The position numbers and the translations under genes were made by a program. This document shows positions 1 to 5,360 of a DNA stretch of 5,523 nucleotides, one piece after another. The notes below the pieces were generated by a model. That model saw nothing but the letters and a program-made list of their open reading frames with translations. It did not search any database and was not told where the DNA came from. Position 1 is the stretch's first letter; each line of letters begins with the position of its first letter. This stretch comes from an uncultured Gemmatimonadota bacterium (GTDB taxonomy: Bacteria; Gemmatimonadota; Gemmatimonadetes; Gemmatimonadales; GWC2-71-9). The DNA lies in contig CALGOK010000194.1 of NCBI GenBank assembly GCA_937961295.1, positions 1-5,523 of the forward strand, read 5' to 3'.

Positions 1-304
1 TCGGCACGGGATAAGGGCGCGGCAGCGTTTCCAGGATCTGCAGCAGCACCGGGGGACCACCCGTCGACGCACAGAGTCCGACGACCTCGATCCCCTCGAG
101 TTGTCGCACAGGCCAGCCTGTCGTTGACGCGCGATTCTCGGGCGCCCGGGGAGCCACCCGGGACAATCTGGCCTGCGCGGCCGCCTGCAGTTCCGACTTC
201 AGTTGCGGCCCGATCTTGGACAGGTTGAGCAGCACGGCTCCTTCGGGCTTTTCGATGACCGACACCGCGCCGGCGCGATACGCCTCAAGCCCCATGTCGA
301 CGTC
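1..304 (-). CDS. CheB-like protein-glutamate methylesterase, internal fragment (5' end lost at a junction, 3' end outside the window)
   Basis: The minus strand, read from about 304 to 2, encodes roughly 101 residues without a stop. They begin with the end of a receiver domain (GLEAYRAGAVSVIEKP, with the Lys-Pro typical of the domain's last strand and loop). An Ala/Arg-rich linker of about 45 residues follows, then VVGLCASTGGPPVLLQIL. This last stretch is the start of a CheB methylesterase domain; its ASTGG motif carries the catalytic serine (codon at 65-67). CheB enzymes remove methyl groups from, or deamidate, glutamyl/glutaminyl residues of chemoreceptors in the cytoplasm, under control of receiver phosphorylation. 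The phosphoacceptor half of the receiver is missing: upstream of about 304 the DNA becomes a TonB receptor on the other strand. About 22 of 101 codons end in A or T, far more than in the neighbouring genes. Family assignment is firm. Whether the break is biological is not known. An in-frame ATG at 293-295 exists but would give only a receiver remnant. Confidence 0.82.
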
Positions 305-322
305 CCGCTTGCGGAGCCGCAG
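296..322. other. Junction between two 5'-truncated genes (cheB-like / TonB receptor)
   Basis: Left of this interval only the minus strand reads as a recognisable protein (CheB-like). Right of it only the plus strand does (TonB-dependent receptor). The two reading frames happen to share the same codon register, so both stay open across the junction and the exact base cannot be fixed from the sequence. CheB-like residues (RDVDMGLE) are believable up to about 305-307, and receptor-like residues (VPLAEP) from about 302. No insertion sequence, terminal repeat, tRNA or long direct repeat lies at the join; only a few bases could be shared. The codon third-position composition changes abruptly here. 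A deletion that removed the 5' ends of two divergent genes, another rearrangement, or a chimeric assembly would each give this picture. Confidence 0.75.
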
Positions 323-1237
323 AGCCCCGCGCCGGTCACCTTCCGGCAGTCCGCGAGCGACGCCGACAACCGGGTCGAGGCCACCACGCTCTCCGCGTAC
401 GTGCAGGACCAGCTCGCCCTGGGCGAGCGGTGGCAGCTGATCGGCGGGGTGCGTCTCGAGCGGTTCGCGCTCGCCTACCGCAACCATCGTTCGGGGGAGT
501 CGCTCGACCGCACCGACGTGATGGCGTCGCCGCGCGCGGGCCTGGTGTTCCGCGCCGCGCGTCCGCTGTCGCTCTACGCCAGCTACGGCGTCGCCGCGCT
601 GCCGAGTGCCGGCGACCAGTTCGCCTCGCTCGATGCGACGACGAGCGCGCTGGAGCCGGAGACCTTCACCAACCACGAGGTGGGCCTCAAGTGGGACGCG
701 ACCCCGTCGCTCGCGGTGACGGTCGCGGCATACCGGCTTGATCGCAACAAGACCCGCGCGCCCGATCCGGCGGATCCCACGCGGAGCGTCCAGACCGGCA
801 GCCAGCGTTCGCGCGGGATCGAGGTGGCCGCGCAGGGTCGCCTGGTCGGCGGCTGGTCGGTGGCGGCGGCCTACGCGCTGCAGGACGCCGAGATCACCGC
901 GAAGACGTCGGCCGCGGAGCCCGGGGCGGTGGTGCCGCTCGTGCCGCGCCACGCGCTCTCCCTCTGGAACCGGGTGACGCTGTCGCCGGCGCTGGCGCTC
1001 GGGATCGGGGTGGTGCACCAGGGCTCGTCGTTCGCCGCGCTCGACAACGCGGTGACGCTCCCGGCCTTCACCCGCGTCGATGCCGCGGCCTACGTGGGCC
1101 TCTCCACGCGGGTGGACCTGCAGCTCAACGTCGAGAACCTCCTCGACGCGAGCTACCACCTGACCTCGCACAACAACCACAACATCACGCCCGGCTCGCC
1201 GCGCGCGGTGCGGCTGGGACTCACCTCGCGCTACTGA
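302..1237 (+). CDS. TonB-dependent siderophore receptor, C-terminal beta-barrel fragment
   Basis: The plus frame gives about 311 receptor-like residues ending at a TGA (1235-1237). Typical siderophore-receptor blocks appear in order: APVTFRQSASDADNR, then LSAYVQDQLALGERWQLIGGVR, a barrel of alternating aromatic/hydrophobic strands, QSRGIE-like SRGIEVAAQGRL, and the closing NVENLLDASYHLTSHNN with the ITPGSPRAVRLGL strand. It ends in an aromatic residue (Tyr), as outer-membrane barrels usually do. Such receptors import ferric siderophores through the outer membrane, powered by TonB-ExbB-ExbD. The HNN and PGSPR blocks fit the catecholate/hydroxamate siderophore group, but the ligand cannot be named. 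Full-length relatives have about 700 residues. The signal peptide, TonB box, plug and the first half of the barrel are missing because the DNA switches to a cheB-like gene near 302. The open frame continues back to a TTG at 203, but those residues are antisense to cheB and should not be counted. About 5 of the first 100 codons end in A or T. As it stands the gene cannot make a functional receptor. Confidence 0.88.
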   Translation, partial: VPLAEPQSPAPVTFRQSASDADNRVEATTLSAYVQDQLALGERWQLIGGVRLERFALAYRNHRSGESLDRTDVMASPRAGLVFRAARPLSLYASYGVAALPSAGDQFASLDATTSALEPETFTNHEVGLKWDATPSLAVTVAAYRLDRNKTRAPDPADPTRSVQTGSQRSRGIEVAAQGRLVGGWSVAAAYALQDAEITAKTSAAEPGAVVPLVPRHALSLWNRVTLSPALALGIGVVHQGSSFAALDNAVTLPAFTRVDAAAYVGLSTRVDLQLNVENLLDASYHLTSHNNHNITPGSPRAVRLGLTSRY

Positions 1238-1253
1238 TCGCGGGGAGGGGTGT

Positions 1254-1279
1254 GGCCCGTTCCCGTCGGGGAGCGGGTC
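1254..1279. terminator. Hairpin in the convergent spacer, probable bidirectional terminator
   Basis: Positions 1254-1264 can pair with 1269-1279 in an 11-bp stem (two G-U pairs when read as plus-strand RNA) around the four-base loop GTCG. A longer-range 7-bp pairing, 1239-1245 with 1283-1289, could enclose it. It lies between the stop of the plus-strand receptor gene (1237) and the stop of the minus-strand TPR gene (1292), where a shared terminator is expected. There is no run of T after the stem on either strand, so it is not a classical intrinsic terminator; GC-rich genomes often lack one. Structure is seen in the sequence; function is inferred. Confidence 0.5.
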
Positions 1280-1291
1280 CGCCCCCGCGGG

Positions 1292-1792
1292 TCACTCGCC
1301 GATCGCCGGCTCGTACTCCGCCTCGCCGCGCGGCTCGACCGACGGTGTCGCGTCCATCAGCCGCACGCAGGCGTTCCAGCGGAGGATGGCGTCGTCGTCG
1401 CCGGGGGGACGCAGCCGCTCGGCCCGCTCGTACCACTCCATCGCCTCGGTGAGCCACTCGTGGGCGATGTGCCCCGCGTCCGGCGTCAGCCGCATGAGGT
1501 GCGCCCGCGCGAGCCGCTCGCAGATCAGCCCGCCGTAGTACTGCTGCTCGTACGGATCGTCGAGGCGCGCGAGCGTCTCCCGGGCACGGGCCGCGTGCAG
1601 CCCGCTGTCGTGCACGAACTGGTCGGTGCACACGAGCAGCAGCACCCGCAGGGCCCGCTGGTTCTCGGCGTCGGCGGCGAGGATGTCGAGGCAGATGCTC
1701 TCGGCCGCGGCGGGCTGGTTGAGCAGGCGGTAGCGCTCCGCCTTCTCGAGGGCGGCGGGGATCGCCGCGTGGGAGATCGGCTTCAGTTCCAT
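1292..1792 (-). CDS. TPR-like protein of unknown function
   Basis: This codes for 166 residues from an ATG at 1792, preceded by a GGAGG at 1798-1802 with five bases between. There is no signal peptide or membrane segment, so it should be cytoplasmic. The N-terminal part (residues about 11-50: AIPAALEKAERYRLLNQ, then AAESICLDILAADAENQRAL) has the helix-turn-helix spacing and small-residue pattern of a tetratricopeptide repeat. A second possible repeat lies at about 107-130 (HEWLTEAMEWYERAERLRPP). The middle (about 60-100) is also helical, and the last 17 residues are acidic and probably disordered. TPR proteins bind partner proteins; no enzyme motif is visible. It is the last gene on the minus strand, about 58 bases after sdhB, with a large inverted repeat between them. 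That position allows co-transcription with sdh and a role in its assembly or in envelope metabolism, but nothing in the protein shows such a role. High GC at third positions matches the sdh genes. Confidence 0.78.
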   Translation of the reverse strand: MELKPISHAAIPAALEKAERYRLLNQPAAAESICLDILAADAENQRALRVLLLVCTDQFVHDSGLHAARARETLARLDDPYEQQYYGGLICERLARAHLMRLTPDAGHIAHEWLTEAMEWYERAERLRPPGDDDAILRWNACVRLMDATPSVEPRGEAEYEPAIGE

Positions 1793-1809
1793 GCGGTCCT
1801 CCGGGAATG

Positions 1810-1884
1810 GCGACGGGCGAGGGGCGCAGGGCGAACAGCGGGATGCAGGCTACCGCTCCTCGCCCTGCGCCCCTCGCCCGTCGC
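1810..1884. repeat. Perfect 25-bp inverted repeat with 25-base loop (palindromic element)
   Basis: Arms at 1810-1834 and 1860-1884 are exact reverse complements. They are purine-rich (GGGCGAGGGGCGCAGGGCGA) on the plus strand of the left arm and pyrimidine-rich on the right. Inside the 25-base loop a further 5-bp stem can form (1837-1841 with 1853-1857), extending the hairpin after a two-by-two internal loop. The right arm overlaps the last codons of sdhB, whose stop codon lies in the loop at 1850-1852. The left arm ends eight bases before the GGAGG of the TPR gene. In the sdhB-to-TPR transcript it would form a very stable hairpin that could end transcription, stall it, or protect the sdh mRNA 3' end. 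Length and perfection suggest a recently acquired dispersed palindromic element (REP-like) rather than an ordinary terminator. There is no second copy in this window. Confidence 0.88.
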
Positions 1885-2620
1885 TCCTGACCAGCCGCAC
1901 CAGTGCCTTGAGCGGGTCATAGTACCGGTCGGCCACCCGCTCCTTGAGCGGGATGATGGCGTTGTCGGTGATCCGGATCTCCTCCGGGCACACCGAGGTG
2001 CAGCACTTGGTGATGTTGCAGTAGCCGACGCCGTGCGCCTCGCGGAGTTCCGCGGTGCGGTCGAGCGCGTCGAGCGGGTGCATCTCGAGCGCCGCGATGT
2101 GGACCAGGAACCGCGGCCCGATGAACGCATCGTGCATGCGATGGTCGCGCAGCACGTGGCACACGTCCTGGCAGAGGAAGCACTCGATGCACTTGCGGAA
2201 TTCCTGCACCCGGTCGACGTCGGCCTGCTGCATCCGCCAGGTGCCGTCGGGCGCATCCGGGGGACGCGGCGTGAACGGCCGGATCCGCTGCTTGACCGCG
2301 TAGTTCCAGCTCACGTCGGTCACCAGGTCGCGGACCGGCGGGAACGCCTTGATCGGTTCCACGGTGACCGGCCGCGACAGGTCGAGCTCGTCGAGCCGCG
2401 TCATGCACATGAGCCGCGGCGCGCCATTGACCTCGGCGGAGCAGGAGCCGCACTTGCCCGCCTTGCAGTTCCAGCGGACCGCAAGGTCCGGAGCCTGCTC
2501 GGCCTGGATCGCATGCACCGCGTCGAGCACCACCATCCCGGGGGTGACCGCGACGTGGTAGTCGACGAGCGTGCCCTCCTCGCGCGCGCCGCGCCGGATC
2601 CGGAAGATGGCGTCGCTCAC
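1850..2620 (-). CDS. sdhB: Succinate dehydrogenase iron-sulfur subunit, Sdh1-like
   Basis: The 256-residue subunit relays electrons from the SdhA flavin to the membrane anchor. An N-terminal ferredoxin domain binds [2Fe-2S] through C52, C57, C60 and C72 (NCKAGKCGSC then LMC). The C-terminal domain has CIECFLCQDVC at 144-154 and CNITKCCTSVCP at 201-212. By family pattern C144, C147, C150 and C211 hold [4Fe-4S], and C154, C201 and C207 hold [3Fe-4S]; C206 is an extra Cys. The wording RWNCKAGKCGSCSAE, FRKCIECFLCQ, EMHPLD and NITKCCT is that of mycobacterial Sdh1 SdhB rather than the E. coli form, whose second cluster motif carries a Pro after the last Cys (here His). The start is a GTG at 2620 that overlaps the sdhA stop as GTGA, with GGAGG seven bases upstream, so the two are translationally coupled. 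The last ten or so residues (SDGRGAQGEER) extend beyond the usual end after YDPL...LVR and are encoded by one arm of the inverted repeat at 1810-1884. Confidence 0.96.
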   Translation of the reverse strand: MSDAIFRIRRGAREEGTLVDYHVAVTPGMVVLDAVHAIQAEQAPDLAVRWNCKAGKCGSCSAEVNGAPRLMCMTRLDELDLSRPVTVEPIKAFPPVRDLVTDVSWNYAVKQRIRPFTPRPPDAPDGTWRMQQADVDRVQEFRKCIECFLCQDVCHVLRDHRMHDAFIGPRFLVHIAALEMHPLDALDRTAELREAHGVGYCNITKCCTSVCPEEIRITDNAIIPLKERVADRYYDPLKALVRLVRSDGRGAQGEER

Positions 2621-4434
2621 GAGCGTTCCTCCTCGATGATCGCGGCAAGGTCGTCGCGGAGCGCGGGCACCGGCTCCCGCCGCAGGGTCATCCCGCCGTC
2701 GGCGCCGCGCGCCACGACGGTGTTGTACAGCGCGGTCCCGGCATCCTTCTCGGGGAAGTCATCGCGGAAGTGGCCGCCGCGCGACTCGCGGCGGTCGAGC
2801 GCGGCGCGGGTGATCGCCTCGGCGACGGTGAGCAGGTTGCCGAGGTCGATGGCGGTGTGCCAGCCGGGGTTGTACTCGCGGTTGCCCGGCACCCCGACCG
2901 CCCCGGCCCGGCGGCGCAGCGCGGCCAGCGCGGCGAGCGCCTCCTCCAGCTCGCCGCCGCGGCGCACGATGCCCACCTTGTCCTGCATCATCGCCTGCAG
3001 GTCGTGCTGCACGAGGAAGGGCGATTCGCCGCTGGCACCGCGCTCGAACGGGGCGAGCGCCTCGGTCGCGGCGGACTCGACGGCCGCGGGATCGATCGCC
3101 GGGTGCGGCGTGGCGGCGGCGTGCGCGGCGGCGTGGGCCCCCGCGCGCCGCCCGAACACCAGCAGGTCGGAGAGCGAGTTGCCGCCGAGGCGGTTGGCGC
3201 CGTGCAGCCCGGCGGCGCACTCGCCGGCGGCGAACAGCCCCGGCACCGTGCTCATCTGCGTGTCGCCGTCGACCCGGATGCCGCCCATGATGTAGTGCGT
3301 GGTCGGGCCCACCTCCATCGGCTCGCGCGTGATGTCGATCCCCGCCAGCTGCTTGAACTGGTGGTACATGCTCGGCAGCTTGCGCTTGATGTGCTCCTCC
3401 GCGTTGGGGAGCTTCTCGCGGATCCAGGCGATGTCGAGGTAGACGCCGCCGTGCGGCGAGCCGCGGCCCTCGCGCACCTCGCGCAGGATGCAGCGCGCCA
3501 CGTGGTCGCGCGTCAGCAGCTCGGGCGGCCGCCGCGCCGACTTGTCGCCCTGCGTGTAGCGCCACCCCTCCTCCTCCGAGTCGGCCGTCTGGGCGCGGTA
3601 GTTGGCCGGGACGTCGTCGAACATGAAGCGGCGCCCGTCGCGGTTGCGCAGCACGCCGCCGTCGCCGCGCACGCCCTCCGTCACCAGGATGCCGCGCACG
3701 CTTGGCGGCCACACCATGCCGGTCGGGTGGAACTGCACGAACTCCATGTCCTGCAGCTCGGCGCCGGCGGCGTAGGCGAGCGCGTGGCCGTCGGCGGTGT
3801 ACTCCCACGAGTTGCTGGTCACGCTGAAGGCGCGGCCCACCCCGCCGGTGGCGAGGACCACGGCCGGCGCGCGGAACACCCGGAACCGGCCGCGCTCGCG
3901 GTCGTAGCCGAACGCCCCGGCGATCCGGCCGCCGGCGGTGAACAGCCGGGTGACGGTCACCTCCATGTGCACGTCGATGCCGCGGTGGATGGCGCTGTCC
4001 TGCAACGTGCGGATCATCTCGAGCCCGGTGCGGTCACCGACATGCGCCAGCCGGGGGTAGCGGTGGCCGCCGAAGTTGCGCTGCAGGATCCGGCCGTCGG
4101 GCGTGCGATCGAACACGGCGCCCCAGCCCTCGAGCTCGCGGATCCGGTCGGGGGCCTCCTTGGCGTGCAGCTCGGCCATCCGGGGATTGTTGACGTACTG
4201 GCCGCCCCGCATCGTGTCGGCGAAGTGCACCCGCCAGCTGTCGCGATCGTCGACGTTGGCCATCGCCGCGGCCGCGCCGCCCTCCGCCATCACCGTGTGT
4301 GCCTTGCCGAGCAGCGACTTGCAGACCAGTCCCACGCGGGCGCCCGCACTGGCAGCCTCGATCGCGGCGCGGAGCCCGGCGCCCCCCGCGCCGATGATCA
4401 GCACGTCGTGCTCGTGGCGCTCGACCTCCGCCAT
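2617..4434 (-). CDS. sdhA: Succinate dehydrogenase flavoprotein subunit
   Basis: The 605-residue catalytic subunit oxidises succinate to fumarate at a covalently bound FAD, on the cytoplasmic face of the membrane. The N-terminal Rossmann motif is VLIIGAGGAG (11-20). The FAD-attachment His is H46 in KAHTVMAEGG. ATGGVGRAF (195-203) is the second nucleotide-contact region. Substrate-site residues are visible in QFHPTG (H236), TEGVRGDGG (R256, the likely proton-shuttle Arg), PTTHYIMGGI (H379) and GANRLGGNSL (R415). The C-terminal helical domain and capping end are complete (to 605). Length and all key residues are normal, so an active enzyme is expected. The ATG at 4434 overlaps the sdhC stop as TGATG and has GGAGG eight bases upstream. 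The open frame continues to 5289 on this strand, but that part is the sdhC region read in a wrong frame. Sequence alone cannot fully exclude fumarate reductase activity; the mycobacterial Sdh1-like partners favour succinate oxidation. Confidence 0.97.
   Translation of the reverse strand: MAEVERHEHDVLIIGAGGAGLRAAIEAASAGARVGLVCKSLLGKAHTVMAEGGAAAAMANVDDRDSWRVHFADTMRGGQYVNNPRMAELHAKEAPDRIRELEGWGAVFDRTPDGRILQRNFGGHRYPRLAHVGDRTGLEMIRTLQDSAIHRGIDVHMEVTVTRLFTAGGRIAGAFGYDRERGRFRVFRAPAVVLATGGVGRAFSVTSNSWEYTADGHALAYAAGAELQDMEFVQFHPTGMVWPPSVRGILVTEGVRGDGGVLRNRDGRRFMFDDVPANYRAQTADSEEEGWRYTQGDKSARRPPELLTRDHVARCILREVREGRGSPHGGVYLDIAWIREKLPNAEEHIKRKLPSMYHQFKQLAGIDITREPMEVGPTTHYIMGGIRVDGDTQMSTVPGLFAAGECAAGLHGANRLGGNSLSDLLVFGRRAGAHAAAHAAATPHPAIDPAAVESAATEALAPFERGASGESPFLVQHDLQAMMQDKVGIVRRGGELEEALAALAALRRRAGAVGVPGNREYNPGWHTAIDLGNLLTVAEAITRAALDRRESRGGHFRDDFPEKDAGTALYNTVVARGADGGMTLRREPVPALRDDLAAIIEEERS
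2628..2632 (-). promoter_or_regulatory. Ribosome binding site of sdhB (supports the GTG start)
   Basis: GGAGG on the minus strand, within the last codons of sdhA and seven bases before the GTG at 2620. No ATG in the sdhB frame lies close by, and the protein homology begins at this point, so the GTG is the best start. Confidence 0.75.
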
Positions 4435-5234
4435 CAGAGGATCCTCCAGTCCTGCCAGATCCCCATGGCGCAGAGCCGCACGTAGAGGTCGGCGAACGCC
4501 ACGCCCACCAGCGACAGCCAGGCGAAGCGCATGTGGCGGGTGTTGAGGCACGTGGCGCACCGGTAGGCGGCCATCCGCGCCGGCCGCTCGGACGGGCGAT
4601 CCAGGATGCCGCCCACCAGGTGCCGCAGCGAATGGCAGCCGAGCGTGTAGCAGGAGAGGAGCACGAGATTGACGGCGAGCACCACCGTGCCGACTCCGAT
4701 CCCGAACGTCGTCCCGCCGGCGCCGTCGTCGAACCACATCGCCTTCCACACGTCGTGGAGCAGGACGAGGAGGAACGGCAGCGCAAGGTAGAGGAAGTAG
4801 CGGTGGACGTTCTGGAGGATGAGCGGGAAGGTGCGCTCGCCGCGGTAGCGCGTGCGCGGTTCCCCGACGGTGCACGCCGGCGGGTCGGCCCAGAAGGCCT
4901 TGTAGTACGCGCCGCGGTAGTAGTAGCAGGTGAGCCGGAAGCCGCCCGGGGCCCAGAGGATCAGCAGCGCCGGCGAGAACGGCAGCCACCCCGGCCACCA
5001 TCCCGGCCGGGGACCGAACCAGGCATGGGGGGAATCGCCCAGCAGTTCGGGCGAGTAGAACGGCGAGAGGTAGGGGCCGAAGGTGTAGTGCTGGCCCTGG
5101 AACGCCGCCCACGTGGAGTACACCACGAATGCGGAGAGCGCGAGGAACACGACCAGGGGCTGCAGCCACCAGGCGTCGGTCCGCATCGTCTCGCCGAACC
5201 GGCGCGGGGCGATGGGGAGCGGCGTGTGGGCCAT
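4434..5234 (-). CDS. sdhC: Succinate dehydrogenase membrane anchor, Sdh1-like, Cys/His-rich (possible Rieske-type cluster)
   Basis: This 266-residue protein is the only anchor in the operon; no sdhD is present. Hydrophobic segments suggest about five membrane helices near 24-42, 84-96, 137-160, 176-197 and 236-258. Potential metal ligands are numerous: C103 (LTCYYYRGAYYKAFW), C121 (DPPAC), H144 (QNVHRYF), H160 (LLHDVW), C195, C200, H201 and H205 (CYTLGCHSLRH), and C226, C229 and H234 (CATCLNTRH). Ordinary SdhC/SdhD pairs are about 115-130 residues each with three helices and a haem b. This one resembles the single larger anchor of mycobacterial Sdh1, where cryo-EM work showed a membrane-embedded Rieske-type [2Fe-2S] cluster beside a quinone site, with two His ligands needed for quinone reduction. 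Which residues would be the ligands here is not certain. The gene order sdhC-sdhA-sdhB is also that of mycobacterial Sdh1. The ATG at 5234 has GGGAG seven bases upstream. The tail (MGIWQDWRIL) overlaps the sdhA start. Confidence 0.85.
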   Translation of the reverse strand: MAHTPLPIAPRRFGETMRTDAWWLQPLVVFLALSAFVVYSTWAAFQGQHYTFGPYLSPFYSPELLGDSPHAWFGPRPGWWPGWLPFSPALLILWAPGGFRLTCYYYRGAYYKAFWADPPACTVGEPRTRYRGERTFPLILQNVHRYFLYLALPFLLVLLHDVWKAMWFDDGAGGTTFGIGVGTVVLAVNLVLLSCYTLGCHSLRHLVGGILDRPSERPARMAAYRCATCLNTRHMRFAWLSLVGVAFADLYVRLCAMGIWQDWRIL

Positions 5235-5249
5235 CGGCGGACTCCCGGG

Positions 5250-5279
5250 CGGGGGAAGGGCGCCCCCGGGCGGGGCGCC
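5250..5279. other. GC-rich hairpins in the sdhC 5' leader
   Basis: A perfect 8-bp inverted repeat pairs GGCGCCCC at 5259-5266 with GGGGCGCC at 5272-5279 around a five-base loop. A competing 6-bp stem (CGGGGG at 5250-5255 with CCCCCG at 5263-5268) uses some of the same bases, so only one can form at a time. They sit just upstream of the sdhC ribosome binding site (5242-5246). Alternative pairing next to a ribosome site could affect translation, but in DNA this rich in G and C such stems also arise by chance. Confidence 0.35.
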
Positions 5280-5309
5280 GGCCGATCACGGACCAGCAAC
5301 TCCTCTCCT

Positions 5310-5338
5310 AGTCTAACCCGCCCGGGACAAAGCGGCAC
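5310..5338 (-). promoter_or_regulatory. Weak promoter candidate for the sdh operon
   Basis: The stretch 5300-5316 is the only AT-richer part of the spacer before sdhC. On the minus strand it offers TAGACT (5310-5315) as a possible -10 element, about 75 bases before the sdhC start. The hexamer 17 bases further upstream (5333-5338, GTGCCG) is a poor -35, and a TTTGTC at 5326-5331 is too close. The position is plausible; the motif evidence is weak. The upstream minus-strand gene ends at 5361, so read-through from it is an alternative. Confidence 0.2.
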
Positions 5339-5360
5339 TCCACCCGTGCGGCCGTGACGC

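Noticed and set aside
203..301. Receptor start at the TTG at 203
   Set aside because: Residues from 203 to about 301 are antisense to a clear CheB-like protein and do not resemble a receptor plug or signal peptide; the frame is open only by chance.
199..387. Minus-strand 62-codon frame across the junction
   Set aside because: It is in a different frame from the CheB-like protein, has no recognisable motif, and spans the join of two unrelated genes.
1238..1291. Small gene in the convergent spacer
   Set aside because: Only 54 bases, occupied by hairpins, and no start with a ribosome site.
1250..3295. Long plus-strand open frame of 681 codons
   Set aside because: It is antisense to the TPR gene, sdhB and part of sdhA. 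Its product is repetitive in Arg, Val and Pro with no recognisable domain, as expected when GC-rich genes are read backwards.
2770..4485. Plus-strand open frame of 571 codons opposite sdhA
   Set aside because: Antisense shadow of sdhA with low-complexity Val/Ala/Arg/His composition; the sdhA strand has all catalytic motifs.
4435..5289. N-terminal extension of sdhA to 5289
   Set aside because: The extension is Arg/Pro/Ala-rich nonsense over sdhC. The real SdhA begins at 4434, with the Rossmann motif starting ten residues later and a ribosome site in place.
5316..5331. TTTGTC/TAGACT as a standard sigma-70 promoter
   Set aside because: The spacing between the two hexamers is only about 10 bases, so they cannot work together as -35 and -10; only the -10-like element is kept, at low confidence.
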